NCBI RefSeq assembly: GCF_015645465.1
Contig: NZ_JADOEL010000020.1
Coordinates: 1-64,000, forward strand
Origin: Herminiimonas contaminans
GTDB lineage: Bacteria; Pseudomonadota; Gammaproteobacteria; Burkholderiales; Burkholderiaceae_D
DNA length: 64,000 nucleotides
Direction: 5' to 3'
Notes under the pieces: model-generated
What the model was told of the DNA's origin: nothing
The model's database searches: none
What the model saw: only the letters and a program-made list of their open reading frames with translations
Position numbers and translations under genes: made by a program
Shown here: one piece after another, positions 46,482 through 54,348 of the stretch
Layout: every line of letters starts with the position of its first letter
How positions within the stretch are numbered: position 1 is the stretch's first letter

Positions 46482-48107
46482 TTAAACGAAATCACCTATT
46501 TTCCTGGCAACTGCGTCTCGCACAGAGCCACTGACCACAAACGATTGCGCTACCGCGATATCGTTGTGGAACCAGCGATCACCATCGAGGCAGGCTGGAA
46601 TTTGTTTGCGGATTTCAGTATAGGCAGCCTGCGTCCCCTGACCCAGCACCACACCCGGTAACAAGTCTTCGGTCATCGTCAGTGCTTGTGCTGCCAGCAG
46701 CATTTCGACACCGATGATGTACTGCGTATTCGCCACCACGGTTGCCGCCTTGCGCGCGCACCAGGTTGAATTGGAGACGTGATCTTCGCTATTACCCTTG
46801 GCCGGAATGCTGTCGACACTGCCCGGCATGCACAAGGTGCGGTTTTCCATCACCAGTGAGCTGAGCGAGCATTGCACCACCGGATAGCCGGTGTTGACAC
46901 CGCGGATACCGCTCATGAGGTTGCGTGGCAAACCCCAGGACAGGGTTGGATCGATCAGGCGGGCGACACGACGTTCGCAAATGCTGCCGAGGTCAGTGAT
47001 CGCCATCGCCAGCAAGTCCATCGCTTGCGCCAGGTACTGGCCGTGGAAGTTACCACCCGAGATGATTTCAAAGCCACCGCCCTGCTTACCAAAGATGAGC
47101 GGGTTGTCAGTCGCCGAGTTGATTTCCTTGTCGACGATGTTGTCGATGTAGTCCAGTGCATCAAAGACCGGGCCATAGACTTGCGGCGAGCAACGCAGCG
47201 AGTAGACGTCCTGGATGCGTGCGGTGTACGGGATGTCGGTACGGCGCAGTTCTTCCGGGAATTGCACTGAGCGTGCTTCATGCGTGGTACGGGTCGAACC
47301 GGACAGCAGATTGCGGATGATGGCTGCTGTTTTGATCTGGCCGGCGTGTGGACGAGCTTGCTGGATGCGGTCATCGAAGGCTGCCATTTCTGCGCGCATG
47401 GCTTCCAGCGTCAGGCCGAGTGACAGGCAGGCATCAGTCAGCAAGTTGCGTGCATCGTTAGCGACCAGTACAGCAACGGCCAGCGATGCAGTACAGCCGT
47501 TGATCAGGGCAGAAGCATCTTTGGCCTTGAGGTCAAATTTGACCGGGCCGATGTTGGCTTTGGTAATCGCTTGCGGTGCCGACATGCGCTGGCCTTGGTA
47601 CATGACTTCAGCTTCATCGAAACCTGCGATCGCAGCTGCCAGGTAAGACAGTGGTGCCAGATCACCGGAAGCACCAACCGAACCCTTTTGCGGCATGATC
47701 GGATGGATACCGGCATTGAGGAAGGCGATTAAACGATCAACTACCTCTACGCGTGGTGCCGAGTAATTGCTGGCGAAAGCATTCGCACGCAGCAGCATGG
47801 TGGCGCGGCTGACTTCTTCCGAGAACGGTTCACCCATACCGGCGCAGTGCGCCTTGATCATTTGGGTCTGGAACAGTTCAATGTTCTCGACCTTGATGCG
47901 TGTGTCTTTGAGCAAACCGACACCGGTGTTGAAGCTGTACATCATCGGTGCTTCATCATGCATCCAGGTAGCTTCGATGTAGTCGCGGCTTTCCTTCAGC
48001 GCAGCGCGCGAAGAGTCTGCCAGCGCGACCGGCAGGTGCGGTGCGCGCGCTACCGCCAGGACTTGCTCCGCTGTCAGCGTGAAACCATCGATCGTGATCT
48101 TATTCAT
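46482..48107 (-). CDS. Histidine ammonia-lyase family enzyme (MIO-type aromatic amino-acid lyase)
   Basis: The 541-residue protein is a full-length MIO lyase. The cofactor-forming Ala-Ser-Gly is A146-S147-G148 in KGSVGASGDLAPL. Residues matching the Pseudomonas putida HAL active site are present: Y57, H87, N203, Q299, Y302, R305, F354 and E441. Having both the His and the Glu points to histidine rather than Phe or Tyr as substrate. It is about 30 residues longer than typical HutH. No hutU, hutI or hutC lies nearby; it starts 47 bp after puuD on the same strand with a good AGAGGAAAC site. Its role in a purine operon is not explained. The name hutH would fit the family but the function is not certain. 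Confidence 0.86.
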   Translation of the reverse strand: MNKITIDGFTLTAEQVLAVARAPHLPVALADSSRAALKESRDYIEATWMHDEAPMMYSFNTGVGLLKDTRIKVENIELFQTQMIKAHCAGMGEPFSEEVSRATMLLRANAFASNYSAPRVEVVDRLIAFLNAGIHPIMPQKGSVGASGDLAPLSYLAAAIAGFDEAEVMYQGQRMSAPQAITKANIGPVKFDLKAKDASALINGCTASLAVAVLVANDARNLLTDACLSLGLTLEAMRAEMAAFDDRIQQARPHAGQIKTAAIIRNLLSGSTRTTHEARSVQFPEELRRTDIPYTARIQDVYSLRCSPQVYGPVFDALDYIDNIVDKEINSATDNPLIFGKQGGGFEIISGGNFHGQYLAQAMDLLAMAITDLGSICERRVARLIDPTLSWGLPRNLMSGIRGVNTGYPVVQCSLSSLVMENRTLCMPGSVDSIPAKGNSEDHVSNSTWCARKAATVVANTQYIIGVEMLLAAQALTMTEDLLPGVVLGQGTQAAYTEIRKQIPACLDGDRWFHNDIAVAQSFVVSGSVRDAVARKIGDFV

Positions 48108-48154
48108 TGCGTTTCCTCTTTATATTCTTATTTAATATCTGGCTAAGATACAGC

Positions 48155-49384
48155 TTATTTAGCACCCGCCTCAAACCAGGCACCGACCAATTTACGCTCG
48201 TCATCAGTCATATGAGTCAGGTTACCCAGCGGCATGTCCTTGGTTTGCACGGTACGCTGATAAACCCGTGCTGCGTGCTGACGTATCAATTCAGGTGTCT
48301 GCAACATCATGCCTGCAGGCGCGGTAGCAAAACCTTCAAACGTCGGCTTCGCAGAGTGGCAGTTGACGCAGCGTTGCGTAATGACTTCTTGCACCTTGGC
48401 AAAGTCAGCCGCAGCAATCGCCGCTGTGTCAGCACCCGGTACCGCAGCGACCTTGGGAGCCGGACGTGGCGCAATTGCAACGGCGACCGCCAGCAGCAAG
48501 GCAACACCAGCGATCGGATACGCAATCGATACCCGGCCCGCATGCCGCAGGTTGAAGAAGTGACGGATCAGTACACCGGCAGCCATGATCGCCGCCAAGA
48601 CCAACCAGCTGTATTTATGCGTATATGTCATCGCATAGTGATTGCTGATCATGATGAACAGCACTGGCAATGTGAAATAGTTGTTGTGCACGCTGCGCTG
48701 TTTCGCACGCTTGCCGTAGACCGGATCGGGTGACTTGCCGACTTTCATTGCTTCCACCAGCTTGCGCTGACCCGGGATAATCACCATCAGCACATTGCCG
48801 ACCATCATGGTACCTATCATCGCGCCGACGTGGATATACGCTGCACGACCGCTAAGCAAATGTGTCAGTGCGAATGATGCGGCAACGATAAATACAAACA
48901 TGACGATGCCAAGCAAGCCTTCGCGTTTGCCCAGCGGCGAACGGCACAGCAAGTCATAGACAATCCAGCCAACGACCAACGTGCCGAGACCGACACCTAT
49001 CGCCTGCGTCGAGGACAAATCGGCGACCGATTTATCTATCATCATCGCTGACGCATTGAAGTAGTAGACGATAAACAACATGGCAAAACCACTCAGCCAG
49101 GTCGCGTACGCTTCCCATTTAAACCAGTGCAATTCGGGTGGCAGCTCGGCCGGAGCGACCAGGTATTTTTGCGGATTGTAGAAACCGCCGCCGTGTACCG
49201 CCCACAACTCACCGGACACGCCTTTTTTGGCCAGTTCACTATCAGGCTTGGGTGGCCGGATCGAGTTATCGAGCCAGACGAAATAGAAGGATGCGCCTAT
49301 CCACGCGATCCCGGTGATCAGGTGCAGCCAGCGCACCAACAGGTTGAGCCATTCAACGCCGTACGATACAAATAATGCTTCCAT
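48155..49384 (-). CDS. puuD: Urate hydroxylase PuuD, membrane type with cytochrome c domain
   Basis: PuuD oxidises urate to 5-hydroxyisourate in place of soluble uricase. The 409-residue protein has about eight membrane spans of the urate oxidase N-terminal (DUF989-like) domain, then a periplasmic c-type haem domain with CVNCH near residue 340 and a likely Met ligand in KDMPLGN. Electrons would pass to the respiratory chain, avoiding peroxide. The ATG for MEALFVSYG has GGGGAAG upstream. It is first of a two-gene unit with the lyase gene. Confidence 0.95.
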   Translation of the reverse strand: MEALFVSYGVEWLNLLVRWLHLITGIAWIGASFYFVWLDNSIRPPKPDSELAKKGVSGELWAVHGGGFYNPQKYLVAPAELPPELHWFKWEAYATWLSGFAMLFIVYYFNASAMMIDKSVADLSSTQAIGVGLGTLVVGWIVYDLLCRSPLGKREGLLGIVMFVFIVAASFALTHLLSGRAAYIHVGAMIGTMMVGNVLMVIIPGQRKLVEAMKVGKSPDPVYGKRAKQRSVHNNYFTLPVLFIMISNHYAMTYTHKYSWLVLAAIMAAGVLIRHFFNLRHAGRVSIAYPIAGVALLLAVAVAIAPRPAPKVAAVPGADTAAIAAADFAKVQEVITQRCVNCHSAKPTFEGFATAPAGMMLQTPELIRQHAARVYQRTVQTKDMPLGNLTHMTDDERKLVGAWFEAGAK

Positions 49385-49804
49385 GTCTTCCCCACATTTG
49401 ACTCTCATCCGCCACGGCGCGCTCTGCAGATGAGCGGGACTATACGTCCCGACTGGCCGTATCTGCCGGTAATAATGAATATACGCAAGGAATCATGCTT
49501 GCCCTCCTCGCGCTACCGGTCATGCCGCTGCGACCTAATGCTCTCCATTCCGTACGCCCACGCAATTAAATAGCAACAGTTTGACTACCAGTTTCACTGC
49601 TACTTTTGCTTCTAGTTGCGTACAGAATGCTGGAACGATAAACGCCTACGTCGCGTAAAACATTGCACTAGCCTTATATTTGACATATCAAATTTGATAT
49701 ACAACAATGAACTCGTTATATGAGACATTCGATAAAAATTATTACTAGATCCGAATGCCTGCCTGCGCAGCAGTATTAACGGTGACAAAAACGGAGACAA
49801 AAAT
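49385..49804. promoter_or_regulatory. puuD-LysR divergent region; 16-bp palindrome within a promoter
   Basis: No gene is present. ATATCAAATTTGATAT at 49685-49700 is a perfect 16-bp palindrome. On the plus strand it fills the spacer between TTGACA (49680-49685) and AACAAT (49703-49708), a typical repressor site for the LysR gene at 49805. Near puuD a small perfect hairpin CGGGAC-TATAC-GTCCCG lies at 49435-49451. The puuD transcript start is not clear. Confidence 0.55.
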
Positions 49805-50740
49805 ATGTCCAGGCTGCCCGATCACCTCGATATACACCTGATACGTATTCTTTATTTACTGCTGTGCGAGAAAAATGTTTCGCGCGTGGCACTGAAACTG
49901 AATCGTCCACAGCCATCGATATCCGCGTCCCTGCGCAAACTGCGTGAGCTGACCGGCGATCCGCTATTGGTGCGTGGCGCGCGCGGCATGGTACCGACCC
50001 AGCACGGCGAAAGCCTGATGAAATCGGCCAAACGCATACTCGATGAGGCCGAGCATCTGTTCATACCAAAGACGGCCTTTGTCCCGCAGGAAGAAGCGCG
50101 CACCTTCCATATCGCGGCGCCGGATTATATGAATACGCAATTCTTCACTGAAGTGATAGCACGCTTGCGCCGTGAGTCGCCGAAGAGTCATATCGTGATC
50201 CATGCACTGGGACCAGAGACCGACTATGTACGCCTGTTATCAGATGGCGAACTGGATCTGGTGATTGCGAACTGGGATGAAATGCCGGAACACCTGCATA
50301 TGTCCAAACTGTTCGACGATCCTATCGTCTGCCTGATGCGTTCCGACTGCGCGTACGCCAAGCGCACCGCCAAGGATGCGATGACGATAGAGGATTACCT
50401 CAGCCTGCCGCATGCTGCGCCGTCACAAATCCTGCCCGGCTATCACGGCACTATCGATACCTATCTCGAAAAACAAAACCTGCAACGCAACATCGTGGTC
50501 GAGTCGGCGCACTTCCGCATGCTGCCTTACATGGTGGAAAAAACTGACCTGGTACTCACCGCCGGACAGCAGTTCACCAGCTTCTACGAAAAGACCCTGT
50601 CACTGAAAAGTTACAGCGTCCCCATCAAATTCCCGCCCCTGCGTTTCTATCAGTTATGGCATGAACGCGTGCATCAGGCGACTGAACACAAGTGGTTGCG
50701 CGCACAGGTAAGTGCCGCGGCGAAAGTACTTGCGGATTAA
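49805..50740 (+). CDS. LysR family regulator of the purine island (predicted)
   Basis: The 311-residue regulator has a NodD-like helix-turn-helix (NVSRVALKLNRPQPSISASLRK) and a LysR effector domain. It is divergent from puuD and directly precedes the urate/xanthine permease gene, making it the probable regulator of the island. The effector is unknown; a purine or ureide is likely by context. The site GGAGACAAAAAT precedes the start. Confidence 0.9.
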   Translation: MSRLPDHLDIHLIRILYLLLCEKNVSRVALKLNRPQPSISASLRKLRELTGDPLLVRGARGMVPTQHGESLMKSAKRILDEAEHLFIPKTAFVPQEEARTFHIAAPDYMNTQFFTEVIARLRRESPKSHIVIHALGPETDYVRLLSDGELDLVIANWDEMPEHLHMSKLFDDPIVCLMRSDCAYAKRTAKDAMTIEDYLSLPHAAPSQILPGYHGTIDTYLEKQNLQRNIVVESAHFRMLPYMVEKTDLVLTAGQQFTSFYEKTLSLKSYSVPIKFPPLRFYQLWHERVHQATEHKWLRAQVSAAAKVLAD

Positions 50741-50770
50741 TGACGGATATACACATTTAAGTCATCGCAC

Positions 50771-50799
50771 CTATATCCGCACCCAAAGATCGGGTATAG
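50771..50799 (+). promoter_or_regulatory. Hairpin in the permease leader region
   Basis: CTATATCCG and CGGGTATAG form a 9-bp stem (one G-U) around an 11-base loop, just after the LysR stop and 187 bp before the permease start. It may be the end of the LysR transcript or part of an RNA element of the permease leader. Confidence 0.4.
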
Positions 50800-50903
50800 C
50801 CTGGCTCATATATTGGACTGGTTTAATTACTTTAGTATCGGCTCTCGAGCCTGTACGAAAGATGATGCTGAACATCGGCCCCTTCCGCACAAGGACTCAC
50901 TCA

Positions 50904-50963
50904 GAGGCTGTTGCAAAATGGAGCTGACGGGAAGATTCGCCAGATTCATCTTGCAGCAGCCTC
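50904..50963 (+). promoter_or_regulatory. Leader hairpin with competing pairing before the permease
   Basis: GAGGCTGTTGCAA (50904-50916) and TTGCAGCAGCCTC (50951-50963) pair at 12 of 13 positions; the stem ends 22 bp before the permease ATG. A competing pairing is ATGGAG (50918-50923) with CTCCAT (50961-50966), which would break the outer stem. The layout suits control of translation of the permease. Confidence 0.45.
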
Positions 50964-50985
50964 CATATAAAAAACGGAGACAGCC

Positions 50986-52380
50986 ATGACAACCAGCAGC
51001 CATCCGGTAGATGAAATACTACCGATCCCTAAGCTCGCCGCACTTGGTATACAGCATGTTCTTGTAATGTATGCGGGTGCAATCGCAGTCCCACTCATCG
51101 TCGGTGGTGCATTAAATCTTCCCAAATCTGACATCGCTTTCCTCATCAGCGCCGACCTGTTTTGCTGCGGCCTGATTACCATTATTCAAAGTCTCGGCAT
51201 CTGGAATTTCGGCATCCGCATGCCGGTAATGATGGGCGTGACCTTCGCTGCGGTAGGACCCATGGTGGCGATGGCAGGCAATCCTTCACTGACCATCCTG
51301 CACATCTACGGGGCGGTGATCGCGTCAGGGATATTTTGTATCTTTGCCGCGTCCTATATGTGCAAACTCATGCGCTACTTCCCGCCCGTGGTAACCGGTA
51401 CTGTAATTACCATTATCGGTATCTCGCTGATGGGCGTCGGTATCAACTGGGCAGCAGGTGGACAGCCTGTGATCCACGCGATGGTTGATGGCGCGATGGT
51501 CACCATGCCGAATCCTGACTATGGCTCGCCGCTCAACCTGACCGTCGCCGCCATCGTGCTGGCCTCTATCCTGCTGATTACCAAATACGTCAAAGGCTTC
51601 ATCGCTAATATCTCGGTATTAATGGGCATGATCATCGGCTTCGTGATTGCACTGTCGCTCGGCAAAGTCAGCTTCGATGGCCTGGGCAGCACCGACTGGT
51701 TCGCGATGATCACGCCTTTCCACTACGGCTGGCCAAAGTTCGACATAGGCTCCATCATCAGCATGTGCCTGGTCATGATCGTCACCATGATTGAATCGAC
51801 TGGCATGTTCATCGCACTCGGCGACATCATCGACAAGAAAGTCGATGACAAGACCCTGGGGCGCGGCTTGCGTGTGGATGGCCTGGGTACACTCATAGGC
51901 GGTATCTTCAACACCTTCCCTTACACCTCGTTCTCGCAAAACGTCGGTCTGGTTGGGGTTACCGGCATCCGCAGCCGCTATGTCTGCGTCGCCGCCGGTC
52001 TGATCCTGGTTGCGTTCGGCCTGTTTCCGAAAATGGCGCACGTCGCCGCTTCGATTCCGCAATTCGTATTGGGCGGCGCTGGCATCGTGATGTTCGGCAT
52101 CGTTGCTGCGACCGGTGTCAAAATCCTCGGCAAAGTGGATTTCAACGGTAACCGTCATAACGTCTTCATCGTCGCGGTCAGCATAGGTGCAGGCATGATT
52201 CCTACTGTCGCGCCGTCTTTCTTCAACCAATTGCCAGACTTCCTGTCGACCATCTTCCATAGCGGCATCCTGCTGGCAACAACAACTGCAGTAGTACTGA
52301 ACCTGTACTTCAATGGTCGTGGCACGGAAGAAGATATTTCGGCATTCGCGATGGCGGCAGCACAGAGTTCGGAACACTGA
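50986..52380 (+). CDS. NCS2 family urate/xanthine permease
   Basis: The 464-residue inner-membrane symporter belongs to the NCS2 (nucleobase-ascorbate) family. GIQHVLVMYAG in the first span and the signature QNVGLVGVTGIRSR in the middle match the xanthine/urate subgroup (XanQ, UacT, PucJ) more than uracil UraA. About 12-14 spans are expected. It lies between the LysR regulator and uraD-allC, consistent with urate or xanthine uptake. Exact substrate is inferred from context. Confidence 0.9.
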   Translation: MTTSSHPVDEILPIPKLAALGIQHVLVMYAGAIAVPLIVGGALNLPKSDIAFLISADLFCCGLITIIQSLGIWNFGIRMPVMMGVTFAAVGPMVAMAGNPSLTILHIYGAVIASGIFCIFAASYMCKLMRYFPPVVTGTVITIIGISLMGVGINWAAGGQPVIHAMVDGAMVTMPNPDYGSPLNLTVAAIVLASILLITKYVKGFIANISVLMGMIIGFVIALSLGKVSFDGLGSTDWFAMITPFHYGWPKFDIGSIISMCLVMIVTMIESTGMFIALGDIIDKKVDDKTLGRGLRVDGLGTLIGGIFNTFPYTSFSQNVGLVGVTGIRSRYVCVAAGLILVAFGLFPKMAHVAASIPQFVLGGAGIVMFGIVAATGVKILGKVDFNGNRHNVFIVAVSIGAGMIPTVAPSFFNQLPDFLSTIFHSGILLATTTAVVLNLYFNGRGTEEDISAFAMAAAQSSEH

Positions 52381-52399
52381 AACAAATGATGCATAGCGC

Positions 52400-52454
52400 G
52401 TCCCACGCGCAGGGGAATAATGCGAACCGGAAGGTGGGACCTCCGGTCGGTTTT
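52400..52454 (+). promoter_or_regulatory. Attenuator-like RNA element before uraD-allC
   Basis: ACCGGAAGGT (52426-52435) pairs with ACCTCCGGT (52439-52447), followed by CGGTTTTA, a terminator-like hairpin. An upstream GTCCCAC (52400-52406) can instead pair with GTGGGAC (52434-52440), which uses both arms of the first hairpin. Two mutually exclusive structures between permease and catabolic gene suggest attenuation; alternatively it is only the 3' terminator of the permease gene. Confidence 0.5.
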
Positions 52455-52489
52455 ACTCTTATGAGCAACTGCAGGAAATAGGTATCAAG

Positions 52490-54256
52490 ATGAGCACACT
52501 AGAACAATTGAACCGTCTGGCTGCAAGTGACGTACCGGCTTTTGTCGACGTTCTGCATGGCATTTACGAGCACTCGCCATGGATCCCTGAACGCGCGGCG
52601 AAGCTCGCACCGTTTGGCAATATCACGGCGCTCAAGCAAGCCATGCAGGGTGTCGTATCCAGTGCCACGCGCGCCGAGCAACTGCAACTCATCCGTGCCC
52701 ACCCGGAGTTAGCTGGGAAGGCAGCCATTGCGGGTACGTTGACGGCTGAATCCACCGGTGAGCAGGCCAAGGCCGGACTCAATCTGTGCTCGCCGGAAGA
52801 ATTCGCCACGCTGCAACAGCTCAATAGCGACTACAACAGCAAATTCGGTTTCCCCTTCATCCTCGCGGTCAAGGGAGCAACCGGCAAGGGCCTGACGCGT
52901 CAGCAAATCATCGCGACCTTCACCCGCCGCCTGCGCAACCAGCCGGAAGATGAATTACGCGAAGCGCTGCGACAAATCGGTCGTATCGCTGAAATGCGCA
53001 TTAATGACTTGCTCGGTTACGCGCCTGCCATCGGTGCCACCGTGATGGATTGGGCGGAAGACATCGCCGCCTGGACTGAAGACGAAGGTGCGCTGACCTG
53101 TACCTACATGAGCGATGCGCATAGACGCACCGCCAATCAAATCGCGGACTGGATGCGCGCAGCTGGCATGCATGCGCACATCGATCCGGTCGGCAATGTG
53201 GTCGGACGCTATCTGTCCACCGATCCTCGCGCCAAGACCTTAATCACCGGTTCGCATTACGACACCGTTCGCAATGGCGGCAAATACGATGGCCGCGAAG
53301 GCATCCTGCTGGCGATAGCCGTGGTCAAGCATTTGCATGAACGCGGCGAAACCCTGCCCTTCCATTTCGAAGTCATTGCGTTCGCGGAAGAAGAAGGTGT
53401 GCGCTTCAAAAGCACCTTCCTCGGCAGCAATGCAGTCATCGGTCAGTTCAATATGGAATTGCTCGACATTACCGATAAAGATGGCATCACCATGCGTGAA
53501 GCCATCACGCAGGCAGGTCATGACGTGAACGCGATTCCGCAAATCGCCCGTAATCCGGCCGACGTGCTCGGTTATGTCGAGGTACATATCGAACAGGGTC
53601 CGGTCCTGTTGCAACACGACCTGCCGGTCGGCATTGTCACTTCGATTGCAGGCAGCTCGCGTTACCAGGTTGAACTGCGCGGTGTCGCCAGCCATTCCGG
53701 TACCACGCCTATGTCGATGCGCAAGGATGCTGCGGCGGCTGCCGCTGAAATCATCCTCTACGTGGAACAGCGCTGTGCACTGGATCAGCAGGCGTCGCTG
53801 GTTGGCACTGTCGGTCAGCTGCAGGTACCGAATGGCTCTACCAACGTCATCCCGGGTCGCTGCGTATTCTCTCTGGATATACGCGCTGCGGTGGACTCGG
53901 TACGCGATGCAGCGGCCGCCGACATCCTGCAACACATAGACAGTGTTTGCGCACGTCGCAACATCGAGTACAAGGCTGAGCAAACCGTCGCCGCACCGGC
54001 CGCACCATGCGCACCGTGGCTGATGAAGCAACTGTCGGCAGCGACCGAACGCGCCGGGGTACGGCCATTTGAGCTGGCATCGGGTGCAGGTCATGATGCA
54101 ATGACCATCGCCAAGATGACCGACGTCGCCATGCTCTTCACTCGCTGCGGCAATGGCGGCATCAGCCACAATCCATTGGAAACGATGACAGCCGATGACA
54201 CCGAAGTATCAGCGCAAATCCTGTTGGATTTCCTGCGCAATTTCAAAGAAAAATAA
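52490..54256 (+). CDS. Fusion of OHCU decarboxylase (UraD) and allantoate amidohydrolase (AllC)
   Basis: The 588-residue protein combines two enzymes of the same pathway. Residues 1-165 match UraD, with YEHSPWIPERAA and HPELAGKAAI, which turns OHCU into S-allantoin. Residues from about 175 match the M20-family AllC amidohydrolase that hydrolyses allantoate: metal ligands appear in GSHYDTV, GKYDGREG, FAEEEGVRF, VHIEQGP and GGISHNPLE. The reading frame is continuous without a stop or shift, so the fusion is real in this sequence. In between in the pathway lies PuuE, encoded 8 kb away. The start follows AGGAAATAGG. Confidence 0.93.
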   Translation: MSTLEQLNRLAASDVPAFVDVLHGIYEHSPWIPERAAKLAPFGNITALKQAMQGVVSSATRAEQLQLIRAHPELAGKAAIAGTLTAESTGEQAKAGLNLCSPEEFATLQQLNSDYNSKFGFPFILAVKGATGKGLTRQQIIATFTRRLRNQPEDELREALRQIGRIAEMRINDLLGYAPAIGATVMDWAEDIAAWTEDEGALTCTYMSDAHRRTANQIADWMRAAGMHAHIDPVGNVVGRYLSTDPRAKTLITGSHYDTVRNGGKYDGREGILLAIAVVKHLHERGETLPFHFEVIAFAEEEGVRFKSTFLGSNAVIGQFNMELLDITDKDGITMREAITQAGHDVNAIPQIARNPADVLGYVEVHIEQGPVLLQHDLPVGIVTSIAGSSRYQVELRGVASHSGTTPMSMRKDAAAAAAEIILYVEQRCALDQQASLVGTVGQLQVPNGSTNVIPGRCVFSLDIRAAVDSVRDAAAADILQHIDSVCARRNIEYKAEQTVAAPAAPCAPWLMKQLSAATERAGVRPFELASGAGHDAMTIAKMTDVAMLFTRCGNGGISHNPLETMTADDTEVSAQILLDFLRNFKEK

Positions 54257-54283
54257 CTAAAACAGTAAGTCTGAATAGCCTGG

Positions 54284-54316
54284 GCGGATCAAATATTTTT
54301 TGATCCGCTTTCTTTT
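54284..54316 (+). terminator. Terminator after uraD-allC
   Basis: GCGGATCAAA and TTTGATCCGC form a 10-bp stem with a 5-base loop, followed by TTTCTTTT. It separates the fusion gene from the chemoreceptor. Confidence 0.88.
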
Positions 54317-54348
54317 GTCGACTGCGCGCCCTTCCTGAAGGTACAGCC

